Positions 19,461 to 33,200 of a stretch of 64,000 nt of DNA are shown here, piece after piece. Source of the DNA: Luscinia megarhynchos (lineage: Eukaryota; Chordata; Aves; Passeriformes; Turdidae); contig JAPFBE010000002.1 of the NCBI GenBank assembly GCA_034336665.1, positions 15,478,906 through 15,542,905 on the forward strand, read 5' to 3'. Position 1 is the first letter of the stretch. Every line of letters starts with the position of its first letter. Made by a program: the position numbers and the translations under genes. The notes beneath the pieces were generated by a model. It made no database searches. It worked only from the letters and a program-made list of their open reading frames with translations, and was not told where the DNA came from.

Positions 19461-22400
19461 TTTGGAGTAATCTCCTAACAGCACATTAACTCAGTAAGAT
19501 CCCATTATGCTTACTAAGTGTAATTCCTCCCCCTGTACTCGGCACTGTTGAGGCCACACCGAGTGCTGTGTTCAGTCCCCTCAATTCAGAAAAGACCCTG
19601 AGATGCTGGAGCACGTCCAGAGAAAGGTGATGGAACTGGGGAAGGGTCTGGAGCACAAGTCCAGTGAGGGTGTTGAGCCGGAGAAAAGGAGGCTCGGGTG
19701 GGACCTTATCAGTCTCTACAACCACCTGAAAGGAGAGTGCAGCCAGGTGAGAATGGGCCTCTTCTGCCAGGCAATCAGTGACAGGGCAAGAGGACGTGGC
19801 CTCACACCGCCAGCCAGCAGACCTTTAGGTTGGGCATTAAGAAGAATTTCTTCATAGAATAGGTGATTAAACATAGGAATGGGCTGCCCAGGGAGGTGGT
19901 GGAGTCACCATCCCTGGAGGTGTTTAAGGAAAAGACTGGACGTGGCACTCAGTGTCATAGTCTGGTTGACAAGGTTCAGTCATGGGTTGGATATGATGAT
20001 CACAGGGGCTTTTTCCAACCTATTTGATTCTGTGATTCTGATTTTTACACATGTTCTTTTTCAGCTTTTGCTTTTAAAAAACAAAATTACAGGACAATAA
20101 TGTGGAAGAGTTCTATGGTAAGCTTGAGAAAGACCTGTTTGTTTTGCATTTTCATTTACAGTCCTGGACAGTCGTTCCTGATTTTACACATCATGCCCAT
20201 TCTGCCTCATTATCAGCTGTAGCAGTGAATAATAGATTTGTGGTCACTGGGAGCAGAGATGAGACAATCCAAATCTATGACATGAAAAAGAAGATAGAAC
20301 ATGGGGCTCTGCTACAGCATAATGGTAAGGGAGCATTTCTTTGTAAAAAACATTAATGATAAAAAATTGTAGCTGAAAAACTGGCCCTTGCCAGAAGAAA
20401 AATGATTTTTTTTCCTAATAAGACTGTAGTAGTGGTGGTGTTGCAGCCATGATGGTGTGATGATACAAAAAGGGAAGCTTTTGAGCATAAAAGGTAAAAA
20501 AAAATATTTTGGTATTAGCTCACAAGTATTGCTGCTGCTTTAAATTATTTGTAATTCTAACCGGTTAAGGAATCATGTCCCGCAAATGGTTTATGTGCCA
20601 TTTTTCTTCTATGAGGATGATTTATCTAGACCATGCCTACTCCCAGCCACTGTTTTTCCCAGGTTGTTGTCCTGTCACAAGTGCACAAGAGCAACTCACA
20701 AAAGAGAGTTTGTGTGTGGGAGCAGGCTGCTGCTGCAAGAGAAGTTAACCTGGTGCATTTCCCGCTGTACCTGCTGCCTGAATTTCAACTGCAAAGTACA
20801 TGATAGAGTCACTGAACAGTTTGGGTTGGAGACGATCTTTTAAAGGTCCTCTAGTCCAACCCCACTGCAGTGAACAAAGACATCTGCAACCAGATCAGGT
20901 TACAGAGAGCCCTGTCCAATTTGGCCTTGAATGTTTCCAAAGACAGAGTATCAACCACATGTCTGGGCAACTGTTTCAGTGTATGCTGCTGTCTTTGTAA
21001 ACACACTTCTTCCTTATATCTAATCTAAATTGTCCCTCTTCTGTCTAAACCTATTAGCCCTTGTCCTATCACAACAGGCTGTGTTAGAAGGTTTGTCCCT
21101 ATCTTTCTTATAAGCCCCTTTCAAGTACTGGAAGGCCACAATAAGGTCTCCCTGCAACCTCCTCCCAGCTAAACAATTCCAATTCTTCAGCCTTTCCTCG
21201 CAGTATAGGTGCTCCCTCTCTGGTCATCTTCATGGACCTTCTCTGGACTGGCTCCAACAGGTCCACACCATTCTTATGCTGTGGACTTGTTGAAGCTGGA
21301 TGCAGTGTTCCAGGTGGGGTCTCCAAAGACCAGAGCAGAGGGGCAGAATCCCCATCCTCAACCTAACTGCCCACACTGCCTTTGATGCATCCCAGGACAC
21401 ATCTGGCTTTCTGTGCTGCAAGCACACACTGCTGGCTCATGTCCAGGCTCTCATCCCTCAGCAAGCCTAAGTCCCTCTTGGCAGAGCTGCTCCTCAATCC
21501 CCCAGCCTGTCCTGATACCAGCTTGCACTGTGCTTTTTGGAGCTTTCAAGTTCCCATGGCCCATGGGAAGTTTGTTCATGTCCCTCTGCATAGCATCCCA
21601 CCCCTCACCACTCACACAACTTGGTGTCATCTGCAAACCCGCTGAGGGTGCACTCTTTATCTATATCATTGGTCAGTCATCTGTTAATGGCTGTCCAAAT
21701 GAATGTTTGGGTCATTTGTAGCTCAGTCTTGATTAACCACAAAGATCCAGGAGCGAGACTGAGCATGGTAGCTGCATTTAACTCATATATGATACATCTG
21801 GTGATTATGGGGAAGCAGCATGTGCAGTAAATTCAGCTGTGTATCAGGAGTAGGGCTTTGACTGGGAACATTACCATCACTGATAGAAGCTCTGCCATGG
21901 TGTTTGAGCACTGCTGTGACAGAGAGCAGACCAGATGGAGTTCAGACGTGTGGGTAAAGGGCACCTGATAGAGCATATCAGACTATTGAATATAGCAAGA
22001 AAGTTTGAGGTTTTATTGAAGAAATACTTAGGAAAAATTTAGATTTTCCCAAGGTTAGGATAGTAGCTGGCATGCCTTGATGGAAGAAACTTTTTTGTTA
22101 AATTGTATGTTCTCTGTTAATTTCTGCAGTAACTGTTCGGTGTTACAATTAACACTGTTAATTGTATTTCCAGGTACAGTAACTTGTTTGGAGTTCTATG
22201 GGACTGCACATCTACTGAGTGGGGCTGAGGATGGACTCATTTGTATCTGGAACACAAAGGGATGGGAATGTCTGAAATCCATTAAGGCACATAAGTGAGT
22301 TTCTTAAATCTTTATATCTGCATACATTTTCATGTCTATTTTTCTTGTAAATGATACATCTGACGAATGTTTGTTTTTTTTTATCAGGGGACATGTGACA

Positions 22401-25400
22401 TCTCTTTCTATTCATCCTTCTGGGAAATTAGCTTTGTCAGTTGGAACAGATAAAACGTTACGGTGAGTTCTCATGAAGTAATGGTGAGAATAATAATTCA
22501 GTAACTCTTAATAAGGTGATAAAAGCAACAATTCCATTTTGGGACTAGGCTATGCAACATTGATAAAACATGTTTGTTATGAAAGATCCATTGGTTTGTC
22601 TTTTGGAGTTCTCAGTGCCCGCTGTTCATACCTTCTCCTTGTAAGCTCTGACTCTTCACAAGTCATTAGCAGATATATAAATATGTTTGTGTTTTGGAAC
22701 ACAATTTGCTTAAACTTTTGAAAACTGGCAGGTTTTGTTTAGTGTGATTTTTCACTTGGAGTTTTTTCATGTTGCTGTAGATACCTGTTTTAGAGATACA
22801 AAATACTATTTTAACAGCTCAAATGGCTATTTGCCTCCCTTTGAGCTCAGTATTGCACATAGTGGTTTAGAAAATAAATAACACAAGTTCTACATTATAG
22901 CTTGCAAGCAATATATGAACTCATCATTTTCTCTTGCATTAAGAAGGCAGAAAAATGCATAGAGAGGCTTAAAAGCTTCCTTTGGGTGCCTTATCTCAGC
23001 AAATTGGATTTCAGTTTCACTGTGCTGTTTTTAACCAGAATGCACATTACCTGTTGTTGTGTTTCAGAACTTGGAATCTTGTTGAAGGACGATCAGCCTT
23101 CATCAAAAACCTGAAGCAAAGTGAGTTTATCAATCTAAATCCACTAATTAAGTGCAATTTGATAGTTTTATTTTTTTGTGTAAATAAAAGTTGACTCAAT
23201 TAATCAATTTCAAACTTTCACAATGTCTTTTTTGCATGTGCAGGCAAGCATATGTAAGCTCATGTCCTTAATAATAATCATTTAGCATAAGGAAAACATA
23301 GTATCACTAAAGTAAATCCTTTTTTTGCTTGAAATTTGAGGTCAGGACAGTTAAATAAATGTGTTTTATTTTGTTTTTCTTTACATTATTTTCATGATCA
23401 GAAATAAATATTTAAGAGCATAGCTGTTTATTCTAGTTTATTTGATTTTTCATTGAATATTTTCTTAGGTCTAGGTAGAAAAGAGAGTCTAGCAGCTTCT
23501 AAAGATTCTTACTTTTAGATTCTCTGTATCAATGTGTACAGATGCACACATAATTAAATGGTCCCCTGATGGAGAGAAGTATGTGACTGTGATAACAAAC
23601 AAAGTGGATATCTACAGACTTGACACAGCTTCAGTCACAGGCACCATTACAACAGAGAAGAGGATTTCTTCACTTAGATTTATTACAGTAAGTACAAAAC
23701 CGAGAGGTGTTGGGAAAGTAACTGATTTGAAATACATGAAATTAATCACACTTGCATTTCTCTTTTCCCGTTCCAAGGATTCTATCCTTGCCATAGCTGG
23801 AGATGATGAAATGATTAGGTTCTACAGCTGTGACTCTCAAAAATGTCTGTGTGAATTTAAAGCTCATGAAAACAGGTATCCTATATTTGTTTGCTATTTA
23901 AATATTTATGGTAATGCTGAGTCCTCTCTAAAGTTCAATTGCTTGTAATGTTCAGAGCATTTTGCTTTTGTTTTAGTATAGAAAATGAATTTATTTATGT
24001 GCTAAACTCCAAACAGACTTGTTTGCTTTTTGTATAAGCACAAGTACTGTGCTGTCCATGCATGTTAAAAAACAATAGGGTACAGAATTAAGAATATTAC
24101 TGTTCTAAATCTGTGAGTGAGAGAGAGAGAGAGTGTGTGTATGTGTGTGTGTGTATGTATTTAACCAGTCTTTACTGAATCTGACTCTTTAGAATGCTTT
24201 AAAAAAAAACCAAACAAACCAGTTTTATTCAGTTCAAACAATGCGAGTGTAATCATGTATTCTCTGTTTTTGAATACCAAATATTTGTCCAAATGTTGCT
24301 TTGAATTCATCAAAATACAAAAGCATTAGCAGTAATGTCACTGATGTGTCTAATAGTGTATGCTTTAAAATCTTAAAGAGTTCTGAATTGAATCCTAATA
24401 AGCCTAGCAAAGGCAAATGTTCCTAATTTAAATGACAGGACTCAAAGCAGATCCAAGTTCCAAACTCCTGCCTGTCACTTGCAGGTTTTTTGTTCAGACT
24501 GATTTTTTAGACTGTTGCCTATTCATCTTTAATTTCTCTCAGCTTACTGGTCTGAAGTGAACTGTGATGCTATAAGATAAAAATGTATTCCTTTTCACAG
24601 AATAAAAGATATTTATAGTTTTGAAAGAGAAGGACAGCATGTTATTGTTACTGCATCCAGTGACGGTTACATTAAAATGTGGAATCTGGATCTTGATAAG
24701 GTTGGTGTATTAGACTGCTTGTTACATTTAAGAAAATTAACAGAGAACCAAAATTTGAGACAGTTCTGTTGTAAGAGTTCATTTTAAATCACTGAGAAGA
24801 TTTTACATGAAATGTAAATGTCTTGATCTTCTTCCATGTTATGTTCAGTAGAGATGTATGTCTACACACATATATTTATGCACTCATATTTTTTTCATCT
24901 TTGTACATTTTTGTTTAAACAAACTATAAAATCTGATGATATTATGAGATCTCATCTCCACTTTACGTAAAGTTATGCTTCCCATCAGACCTAGCCAGGC
25001 TTATGACTATCTAATGAGTTATGTATGTTATGACTATGTAATTAGTTAAGGATTGCTGTGAATTTCTGTAATGTTGATGACTGCTGCTACTCTTTTGAAA
25101 ACACAAAGTCTACAGTTTTGGCAGGGGAAGGTGGTTATTCGTGGCAGGGGAGGAACTTATCCTTTGGAAAAATTCAAATACACAAATGTACTGGGTACTT
25201 GTATTTTCTGTATTTTCAAACAGTTCTGAGTAGCACAGTTCAACAAGGAATCATGTCTTATTTTTAAAGTTTATTGTGTTTATTGTTTGCTTTTAAAATC
25301 AGAAATAGATTTTTAAAATTTATTGCCTAATTACAAAAGAACTACTATATTTTATGATAAGTATCTTGGATAGTTCAAATAACTATTTCTCAACATATAT

Positions 25401-26697
25401 ACACTCAAATCTGAATTTTCCTGTTTTTAATTTCACTCACTCTGATTATTTTTATACTTTTTGTACAGAATTGACAGAGTGATCAGGGAACTCTTTACCT
25501 TTCTGTATAACACTGTATTTATTTTTGACCAAATTCATTTCCCTGCAGGCAAAGTTTTGCATAACTGTGTGGGCTGCTCTGTCCAGCTCTGAGAGGTAGA
25601 ATATCCTAATACAGTACTTTCCAGTGGGTTGATGCTGTTAACACTGCACATGTCTGTGACACTTTATCCCCTGATATCTATAATAGAATATTTGTATTCC
25701 AAGAGCTGAGTAACTGGGCATTAAGATACTTTCTCCCTTCAAATACTTAATTAAATTGAACCAGAAATAAAATAAGGTTTAAACAATCTTCTTTTATGTT
25801 TTCTTCAGATTAAAGATGGGCCATCTTTACTGTGTGAAGTCAATACCAAAGCTAGGCTGACATGTCTTGCAGTATGGCTTGACCGAGCTTCAGAAATGAA
25901 AGAAAACACTGATAAAACTGCAACATCATCTCAAGGTAAACAGAACTTTGTATTTTGAATTGTTAATGTGACTGTGAAATGGAATACACCAAGTGAGAGG
26001 TTTCTACCATATCCATTGAAAAATGTTCTGGTATTTTGAAGAAGTGGGGTTATGATACTGGCAAGTGATACAGATACACTTACCAATCTTATAGTGTCTC
26101 AAGCCCATATGTTTGTTGGAGAACATAAGCCTCTTTTCACTTTTAATAAAGTTTTCTTTCTGTTTACTGGAATAACATACTGAGGAAGCCACTGTGAACC
26201 TTTTGAGACAGATAAGAAAATAAACAGTTGCTAGAACTGCATATCTTGTTTTCCTATAAGCAAAATTAGGCCTGTAGCTAGGCAAACTTATGAAGTCTAG
26301 CTCAGATTTGTTTGGGTTTTCTGCAGTTGTTTTCCTGCATTGTAATCTATTTACATACTTGATCTTTATATATTTTAATTTCACAGACAAAACTAGCATA
26401 AATAGCACTTTAAAAAAAACACTTTTCTTTTTAATAAAAAGCTATTTATAATAAAATAAGGTACAATTAAGTCTGTGCCGTTTAGACTACAAAGACTGGA
26501 CATAAAGGTCAGTGTGAATAATTCCTTCCTTTTTTTCAGAAACAGAAGATGAAAAACCATCAATAGCCAGGATAGACAAAGATTTTTGGACTACTAAAAG
26601 GGTAAAAATAGCAAAAAGAAAGAGAAAAATTATTCCTGAGAAGCAAAAGCTGAAAGCTCCAGTGCGAAAGAAGAAAAAGAAGAATAGCTCGGCATGA
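18807..26697 (+). CDS. PAK1IP1: PAK1IP1, PAK1-interacting WD40 protein (Mak11 family), ten coding exons
   Basis: Coding exons: 18807-18869, 20162-20324, 22174-22294, 22388-22462, 23068-23120, 23542-23687, 23778-23875, 24601-24700, 25809-25935, 26540-26697. All have AG/GT borders and phases agree, giving 1104 bases and 367 residues (human about 392). It starts [12 protein letters not shown], as in human. WD40 blade ends are visible at 51-61 ([11 protein letters not shown]), 92-102 ([11 protein letters not shown]), 135-143 (GTDKTLRTW), 215-223 (GDDEMIRFY) and 258-268 ([11 protein letters not shown]). The C-terminus (about 330-365) is Lys/Arg-rich, as expected for nucleolar targeting, and ends KKKKKNSSA. 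The family (yeast Mak11) works in 60S ribosome assembly, and the vertebrate protein binds and inhibits PAK1. The length difference from human lies in the poorly conserved acidic/basic tail. Introns 1 and 2 contain CR1 copies. Confidence 0.96.
18897..18975 (-). mobile_element. CR1 3'-end fragment in PAK1IP1 intron 1
   Basis: The plus strand reads cagaatcactgaacgggctg, then ggttggaagggaccttagcg and catctggttccaaccccc, the reverse complement of the terminal part of avian CR1. It begins only 27 bases after the exon 1 donor of PAK1IP1 and lies within the CpG island, an unusually promoter-proximal insertion for a CR1. Confidence 0.75.
19541..20043 (+). mobile_element. CR1 LINE 3' fragment in PAK1IP1 intron 1
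   Basis: Forward-oriented CR1 3' region of about 500 bases. Diagnostic words in order are gagtgctgtgttcagt, ctggagcacgtccagagaaa, gggaccttatcagtctctac, aatgggctgcccagggaggt, gagtcaccatccctggaggt and the closing tgattctgtgattctgat 8-mer repeat. The 5' end is truncated, as normal for this family. It ends about 120 bases before exon 2 of PAK1IP1. Confidence 0.88.
20803..21760 (-). mobile_element. Long CR1 LINE fragment in PAK1IP1 intron 2
   Basis: About 950 bases of reverse-oriented CR1. The plus strand starts agagtcactgaacagtttgg, then gtccaaccccactgcagtga, aggtctccctgcaacctcct, cttcatggaccttctctgga, ggatgcagtgttccaggtgg and ggtgtcatctgcaaaccc. This covers the 3' untranslated part and the neighbouring 3' end of the reverse-transcriptase region. 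No intact reading frame remains. It is the longest CR1 copy in the window. Confidence 0.88.
24115..24161. repeat. (GA)n(GT)n microsatellite in PAK1IP1 intron 7
   Basis: A short compound dinucleotide repeat, a GA run followed by GT with interspersed TATG, lies between exons 7 and 8 of PAK1IP1. It is likely to vary in length between individuals. Confidence 0.8.
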
Positions 26698-26829
26698 AGG
26701 CAGCTACTTTCTCTCTGGTATAAAAAGTAAAAGCTGGTGTTGCCCTGGTTTTTATAAAAATGTAAACCCTAACAGGACATGTGCCTCTGACCCAATGTGT
26801 TGTTTAAAAGTAATTAATGTTCTTACCCT

Positions 26830-26886
26830 AATAAACTGACTGATCATTCTGGTAACTTTTCCTTAAGTGAACAAAGCAAAAATAAA
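26830..26886 (+). terminator. PAK1IP1: PAK1IP1 polyadenylation signals
   Basis: Two AATAAA hexamers follow the PAK1IP1 stop codon, at 26830-26835 and 26881-26886, about 135 and 185 bases into the 3' untranslated region. The first is in a typical context (ccctaataaactgac). Either could serve; use cannot be judged without transcripts. Confidence 0.6.
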
Positions 26887-29650
26887 TTCATAATATGTAA
26901 TGTTTATATTTTTCTATTAACAATAACATACACTTTTTAACTGGCTCTGAAAAAAAAGGGCTAAAATAATAAAAATAGCTGCATCTGTCTCAGTTACATT
27001 TTGTTTCACTTAAATGCATATTAAACACATGTACACTTTTTCATTTTAGTGTTGAAAATGTTACTGTTCTTTTGACTCAAGGTATGCTCTCTCTTTGTCC
27101 TGCATTTATTTTCCTACTCTAAGAAAACACGTTAAAATTTCTTAAAATAGGATGATCACATCCCATTCTTATGGAAAACTGTAATTTCTAGTTCTTGATA
27201 TGGACTTATGCATGGACTTTATAAGCACGATATTTGGCTTTTTTACTGTGTTCATATTTAATATGTTTAAATTTTTAAAAAAATCTTTGCACCCATGGTT
27301 CACATGATTGAAACATTTTGTTTAGAATACGATACATAATTTTAGGAGGAAAAGTTTATATCAATAAGGTTTTACCTTTTCTTCCCCATTCCCACTGTCA
27401 AGTCCTTGATCTGAGACATGTTGTTAAAAATAATTATATAACACTTGAAATTTTTGCCATGCTGATAAAATGTCATCTATCTCTTTTTGCTTGCACTTAA
27501 ACAAAAAGTAAATTCCTGACCTTCTCAGTCAGTGGGAACAGGAACTTATCCTAAGCCTTATTACAAATACACAGTGGGAAAAACAAAGTTGAGCTGGAGA
27601 GAATAAGGTCAAAGAGCTGAACTAAATGTTTCCTTTATTTTAAGGCATGTTAATGTTGTTTTCTGCACTACTGGAGTACTCATTACTACTTCTGTTTTCA
27701 AAAAGTAATTGGAATTAAGCTTCATCCATTCCTCCTTATTTGTGTAGCAAAAGTTAAGAAAATCAGAAAAAAAAAAAAGACTGAGCCAAATCTGGAGACA
27801 GGAATGCAGACTGGTTTTGGGATATAAACCAGAATGTAACTCCAGTTCAACTCTATGCTCTGACACTGAAACAAAATGAGCATCATCAGTTACAGAATTG
27901 TTCATGTGGCAGTAGAAGTATTCTCTTGAAAGTGGGTGTCCATATTTATCTTCTGTAACTGTTTTCCTTATTTAGATAAATGATCAGAGCGCCTTATTTG
28001 GATATTCAATATAATTGATTTATGCAAGCTCAGTTTAACTCAGCATTAAAGGGATTCAACATTACACAGCTCATTTAATTGATCATTTAATTTTAATGAT
28101 ACCCTAAATGTTTGTGTTCACAAACACATGCAAATAATATAGGACTTCAAATGGTTTGTTGACTTGAAAAAAAGGTGCCAAAACACATTTTTAATTCATA
28201 AGGCTTCTGCAGTAAATACAAGACTTAAAAAGTACAAGCTGAAATAAGGGAATTGTGTATAATGATTTCACTTGTAAAGTGCTATGTCTATTTGATAGTG
28301 CTTATGTCCTTGACAAAATGTCTGCCACTACTAAACCAGTTTTTTATTGTTTGAATTTGTACATACATGAGCTCATGGACACAGTCATCATAACTAGAAG
28401 CATTAGGAAAGAAAATCCAGTCTGCACATCATTTTAAGATGAAAAAAGCAAAAATTCCACAGAATTTTGGTTCTAAAATTTGGACTTAGGAGTAAATATT
28501 ACACATTCGTAAAAATCCAAACTCCCTGTGTAGTAGCAAAGAATTAAGCATCTCATGACACTCAGAACAATTTGTGAACTGGAGACAGAACAGTCTTTAG
28601 GGGAAAACCCATATTTTTTATACCTTGAGAGAATTCTCTGCTACAAAGAGTGCTTGGTAATTTGTTGTTGTATCTTCATTTTCAGCACATTTTCCATTCT
28701 AGTTGTCAGGGAACTGCTAGAATGGTAGCGGGGAGGCAGCAGTGCAGAGAGGAGATGTCAGCGGTGACAAAGCTGTCCCTGTCAGGAGGTGTGGGCGAGC
28801 GTGAACTGGGAGAGTAGATGGAGCCAGAGCTCAGGGAGCAGCGTCTCAGCTGAGCCCCAGTGAGTTCAACAGCTCCAGCAGCTGTGGAGTTCTTCCAGTT
28901 TTCCTGCTTCCCCTCTTGGGGAATCCCTCTGCTGGATCACAAAGCAGAGCCCAGTGAAGCCTGAACCTCATAGCTATTACACAGCTCGAATTGAAAAGGA
29001 AATCCCATCCATTATAGCCTAGATGTGTGTTGGTTGTGGCACTTGGCACGGAGAGAGGATATTCCTACTTAAACCACTGACACCAGCAAAGGAATTAAAC
29101 TGCTCCCCACTTTCTGACTATTAGGCTAATTCATAAAAATAGCAAAATTTGAAATGCAGCTAGGGAAAGCTGCAGTGTGCAGAAAGTATAAGCCTCTCGT
29201 GTTTTATGCCTTCTAGTATGGCAAGGAATCGAAACCCCTCAGTTTAGAAATCTGGCTACAGGAGTACTTCTTCTTTCTGTATGGTGAAACGTCCATGGGA
29301 GGGAAGTGCACGGACAATAGGAGTGAAATCATGGAGGACCACTTACGTGAAGAAAATCAGTTTCAGGGCTCGGAAAAGAGTTTAGCTTTGTAGTTTGTTA
29401 TAAACATCTCTACATTTTTCAGGATTGAAAAAAGAAAAAAAAAAAGGGAAGGAAAAAAAACGCCAAAAATTTTGTTTATAAGATGTTTTTCATCTCCTAC
29501 TGTTGCATAACTTTTACAGCAGAAGACGGCTTTTTCTGGTGTCGTTTGTAATTTGGAGGTCCTAGAAATCCTCTCCGTGTTTCGTTCAAGCGCTATACCG
29601 AAATTACCGATCAAAGCTAGAAGCAGCCTGCAGGATGCCCAGACTTGTAG
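26887..29650. other. Intergenic spacer between PAK1IP1 and TMEM14C
   Basis: AT-rich DNA with short open frames only. No exon with splice signals, RNA gene or clear repeat was recognised. A moderately GC-richer patch lies at 28700-28860. The A-rich run at 29426-29461 is low complexity. The right edge passes into the TMEM14C promoter island. Confidence 0.5.
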
Positions 29651-29689
29651 GTCATGCTCCACCAAAACCCGTGCCCAAATTCTCAGCTG

Positions 29690-30180
29690 TGCCACGTAAC
29701 CCCGCTTCTGGATGAGGACCGGGATGGACTAGGTGCACACAACTGCGGGGGAGCTGTGCCCCTCAGGGAACGCGAGCACACAACCTGTGTCATTTGGTAC
29801 AGAGCCGGCCCTGCACCCGCCGTGCCGGGATTCCCGGCAACTCCGCGGGCGGGTGGAAAGACACCAGCGCCTCTCCCCTGCCTGCGGGCCGCACCCTGCC
29901 CTGCCTCTTGGCGGGGTTTTCGCTCGGGTTCGGCGCTGGCAGCTTTCCCTCCCCTCCCCAAACAGCGGAAAAGGGAAGCTTTGGGCGGTGCGTGGTTCCC
30001 TCACCTCCCCTTCCGCCGCCTGCTCCGCCCCGGGTGCTCTGCAGCGGGCCCGGCGCGCAGGTGAGCCCCGGCCGCGTCGCTGTGCCCCGGGCTGCCTTCC
30101 CCTCACAGCCGCCCTCACTGCCTGGGCTCGCCTCAGCGCTTAGGCTGCGGCCTTGCTCGTGGAAGAGCGCGCCACGGCGA
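29690..30180. promoter_or_regulatory. TMEM14C: CpG island / promoter and untranslated exon 1 of TMEM14C
   Basis: GC-rich, CpG-dense stretch directly upstream of the TMEM14C start exon. A strong donor (gcgcgcag then gtgagcccc) stands at 30060/30061, and an acceptor (tctcttccag) at 30258 precedes the ATG exon, which fits an untranslated first exon ending at 30060 and a 198-base first intron. The transcription start is not determined. Confidence 0.65.
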
Positions 30181-30266
30181 GATGCTTTGCCCTGTTTCCT
30201 TTTCCTCCCCTGAAGAAGGTTAGGAGGTGCTGATCTTCACCCCGGTTTTCTCTTCCAGTTTTCGGC

Positions 30267-33200
30267 ATGGCAGTGGACTGGCTCGGCTTTGGCTACGCTG
30301 CCCTGGTGGCATCAGGAGGGATCGTTGGCTATGCAAAGGCAGGTAAGGTGCCGAAAGTGCTTCTGTCTCCCTCCCTCTTCCCCCCAGCCCTCCTGCCTCT
30401 CCCCAATAACTTGGTGTGAGCTGGGCAGCTTTTTACGAAAGCCTCTTATCTCGAAGCTGACCCATATGTAAATGTTATCTGTTTGTGCCATGTGCTGATA
30501 ACTTGCTGCTGCTGGGGTGTGGTGGATTTTGAGTTGAGCTGGTGCTTTGGGCTGATAAGGCCATAATCTGCCTTCTGGTGGATGCTGATATCTGCGCTGT
30601 GCTCTTTGGGTGAACTGTCATAAGTTTGCTTCAGAAAGACTTTCCCCCTGCTGTTTAAAATACAAGCATTCTATAAGTGTTCTGTACCTTCAGATGACAT
30701 AAATCACCACTTTTCCCCCTTAAGAGATTTATTCCCATTTTAATCTTTGATGATAAGAGTATACTGCAAGCTGCAGAGAGCTTTCAGAACTATCTTTTCT
30801 CTAAGTAGAGCTGAACAGTGCAAATCAGTCCTTAAGCTTGGTTTCTCTTCTGGGCTCTGCATCATAAGCTTACCCTCTGACCTTCTGCTTTCATTTCCTG
30901 GCCTTATTCCGAGTTTGCCCTCCTCCAGACAGATCTGTGGATTCATTCCTGCTGCAACACTGTCTCTTTCAGCTTTGAAAATCCCTAAGCCAATTTTTAT
31001 GAAAGGAAGGGACATTGCTGAAGTCAGTAAAACTCTTTCCAGTGCATTTGACTACATAGATGCTAGTGCCTGTTCTAGTCTGTTTTCCATTGGCTTGGAT
31101 TTATCCTTTGGGTTGTGAGTGGAGTTTAGGGCAGAAGGGACGATACTGAGAACTTGAGTAACTAATTGCATCTGTATTTGTCTACGGCCATTATGAAATG
31201 ATAGGTGTCCTTCTTGTCCTCTGGAACCCAATTGGGAGGACATGGTTATGCTCAGGCAAGGGAATCCAGGTCACAGGATTATTGGAGGGGAACAGAAACT
31301 CGTATGGTGGCTGCTGGAGAGAAAAAAAAAACATACAAAGGAGCCATTATATCCTTACTAAGAACTTGGAGAAACCAAAAGAAAATGGGAATTTCATGCA
31401 CAGAGCTAAGTTGATCTATCTGTTCTTTTATAATCAGATCTATCTACCCACACAGACAGGGGGCAGTAGTAGGTGCCTTTGGAAGAACATGAGAACATGG
31501 CAATCAAAAGAGTGAGTGAATGATTCATTGATCCATTGATTGATTTTTCTGTCTTCATTTAGCAAGTTCTCTGGGTCCCTGTGTTTTGAGATGTAGAAAC
31601 TTCTTGAGCCAGAGGTAATGTGGTTATCCTAGTAAGTGTATGTATCATAGCTACTTAAACAATGCCTTGAGGTGAAATTCAAGCATATGGTGGATGTTTC
31701 TTGGCTCACAGGCTTGTGGAAAGCATTGTAGCTACCACAGATTTGTTTTAAACTCATATTCTGTGCAAAACAGCCACCTACTAGAGTGTGCACCTGTTCC
31801 TTGCACGTGTATGAGTGTATCAGCTGCTTTCTGTCATCTTTGTCTCTTGCTTTCTGTACCAAAAGCAGGATATAAAGCAGTAATACAGCTTGTTGATGAT
31901 TGAAAAATTATTACTTTCTGGAAGCAATATGCAGCCCTCCTTTAACTTTGAGAGGAGATCTTTATCAGCTTACCTTTTCAATCTCAAGTCTTTGAAAGGT
32001 GACCTCAGAAATGGAATGAATGAAGAACCACCTTCAGTAGCATTATGTCCTTAACTCTCCATTAGCCTTATGGAGGATATTCACCACTCACAGTGATAAT
32101 GCTACTTCATTACTTGATATATTCTGTAAATCAACAATTTAGATGTGGTATCCTTTACTTTCTGGTATCTTGGGATTATAATTTATACTGAGAACTTGAT
32201 TCAAAGTTTAGGTGTGTTCAAGGAACCTTCTTCCTAAGTCTGCAGTTACCTTTGGATCAAATCTCTGGTGTACTTGGGAGATACAACCTCTCTTATTCAA
32301 CTTTGACCTGCTCCTTGGCAATTCTTTGAATGCCCTCCTGCCCTCCTCCACCTAGGTCCTTTTTCCTGATCTTAAATCCTTACAACTTAGTCCTTCTATT
32401 TTACTGCCTCTCAAGGAATTTTTATAATACTGTTTTTGAAACAACATGCCTCAGTTTGTGCAAGGAAAACACAAGTTCTTTTCTTTCAATCATGAATCTT
32501 ATTAATGGCTTTGCTGTTAGAGAACTAAATGCTAGTTCTGTATGTATCTTATGCAAGAGTAATTGAAGTGTTTCTTGGTGCTGGTCAGCATGGTCTCAAT
32601 ATCTTAAAAAAAACCTCCTCTAATCTTCTTTATGACAGTGAATGCCCATCTTTTTTCATTTTTGTAATTTTTGTTGTTTTGCAAAACACCAAATGTAAGC
32701 TGCTGACCAAGGTAATTTTAAAGTTTCTAATAAATGCATTATCTTCTATTTATTCAGGTAGTGTTCCATCACTAGCTGCTGGCCTTTTCTTTGGGAGTTT
32801 GGCTGGACTGGGTGCTTATCAGGTCTCACAGAATCCAAATAACATTTGGGTATCTCTGAGTAAGTAATTTTAAATTTTATTTAGAAATGATTATATTTAC
32901 CCTATATATTTAAAATGAGTACCTAAAAGTCTTTGCAGAAGAGTTAAACACAGATAATGTTTCAAGTATAAATTCAGTCCTGTCTAAGCTTTACTGAACT
33001 GGTGGCTGCCAACATGCATTTTGTACTGATGTGTTTGAAGGATCATAGTGCAAGGGAAGTGCTAATAAATGGATTTCTGACCTCTTTTTGGCTGGATCCT
33101 CCTACTTTGAGCATCCTGCAGGAGGCTGTAACATTTTGGGAAGTGGGATTCCCCGTTAGACTGACCATACCCCCTAGCAGACTATTTTATTATCACATAA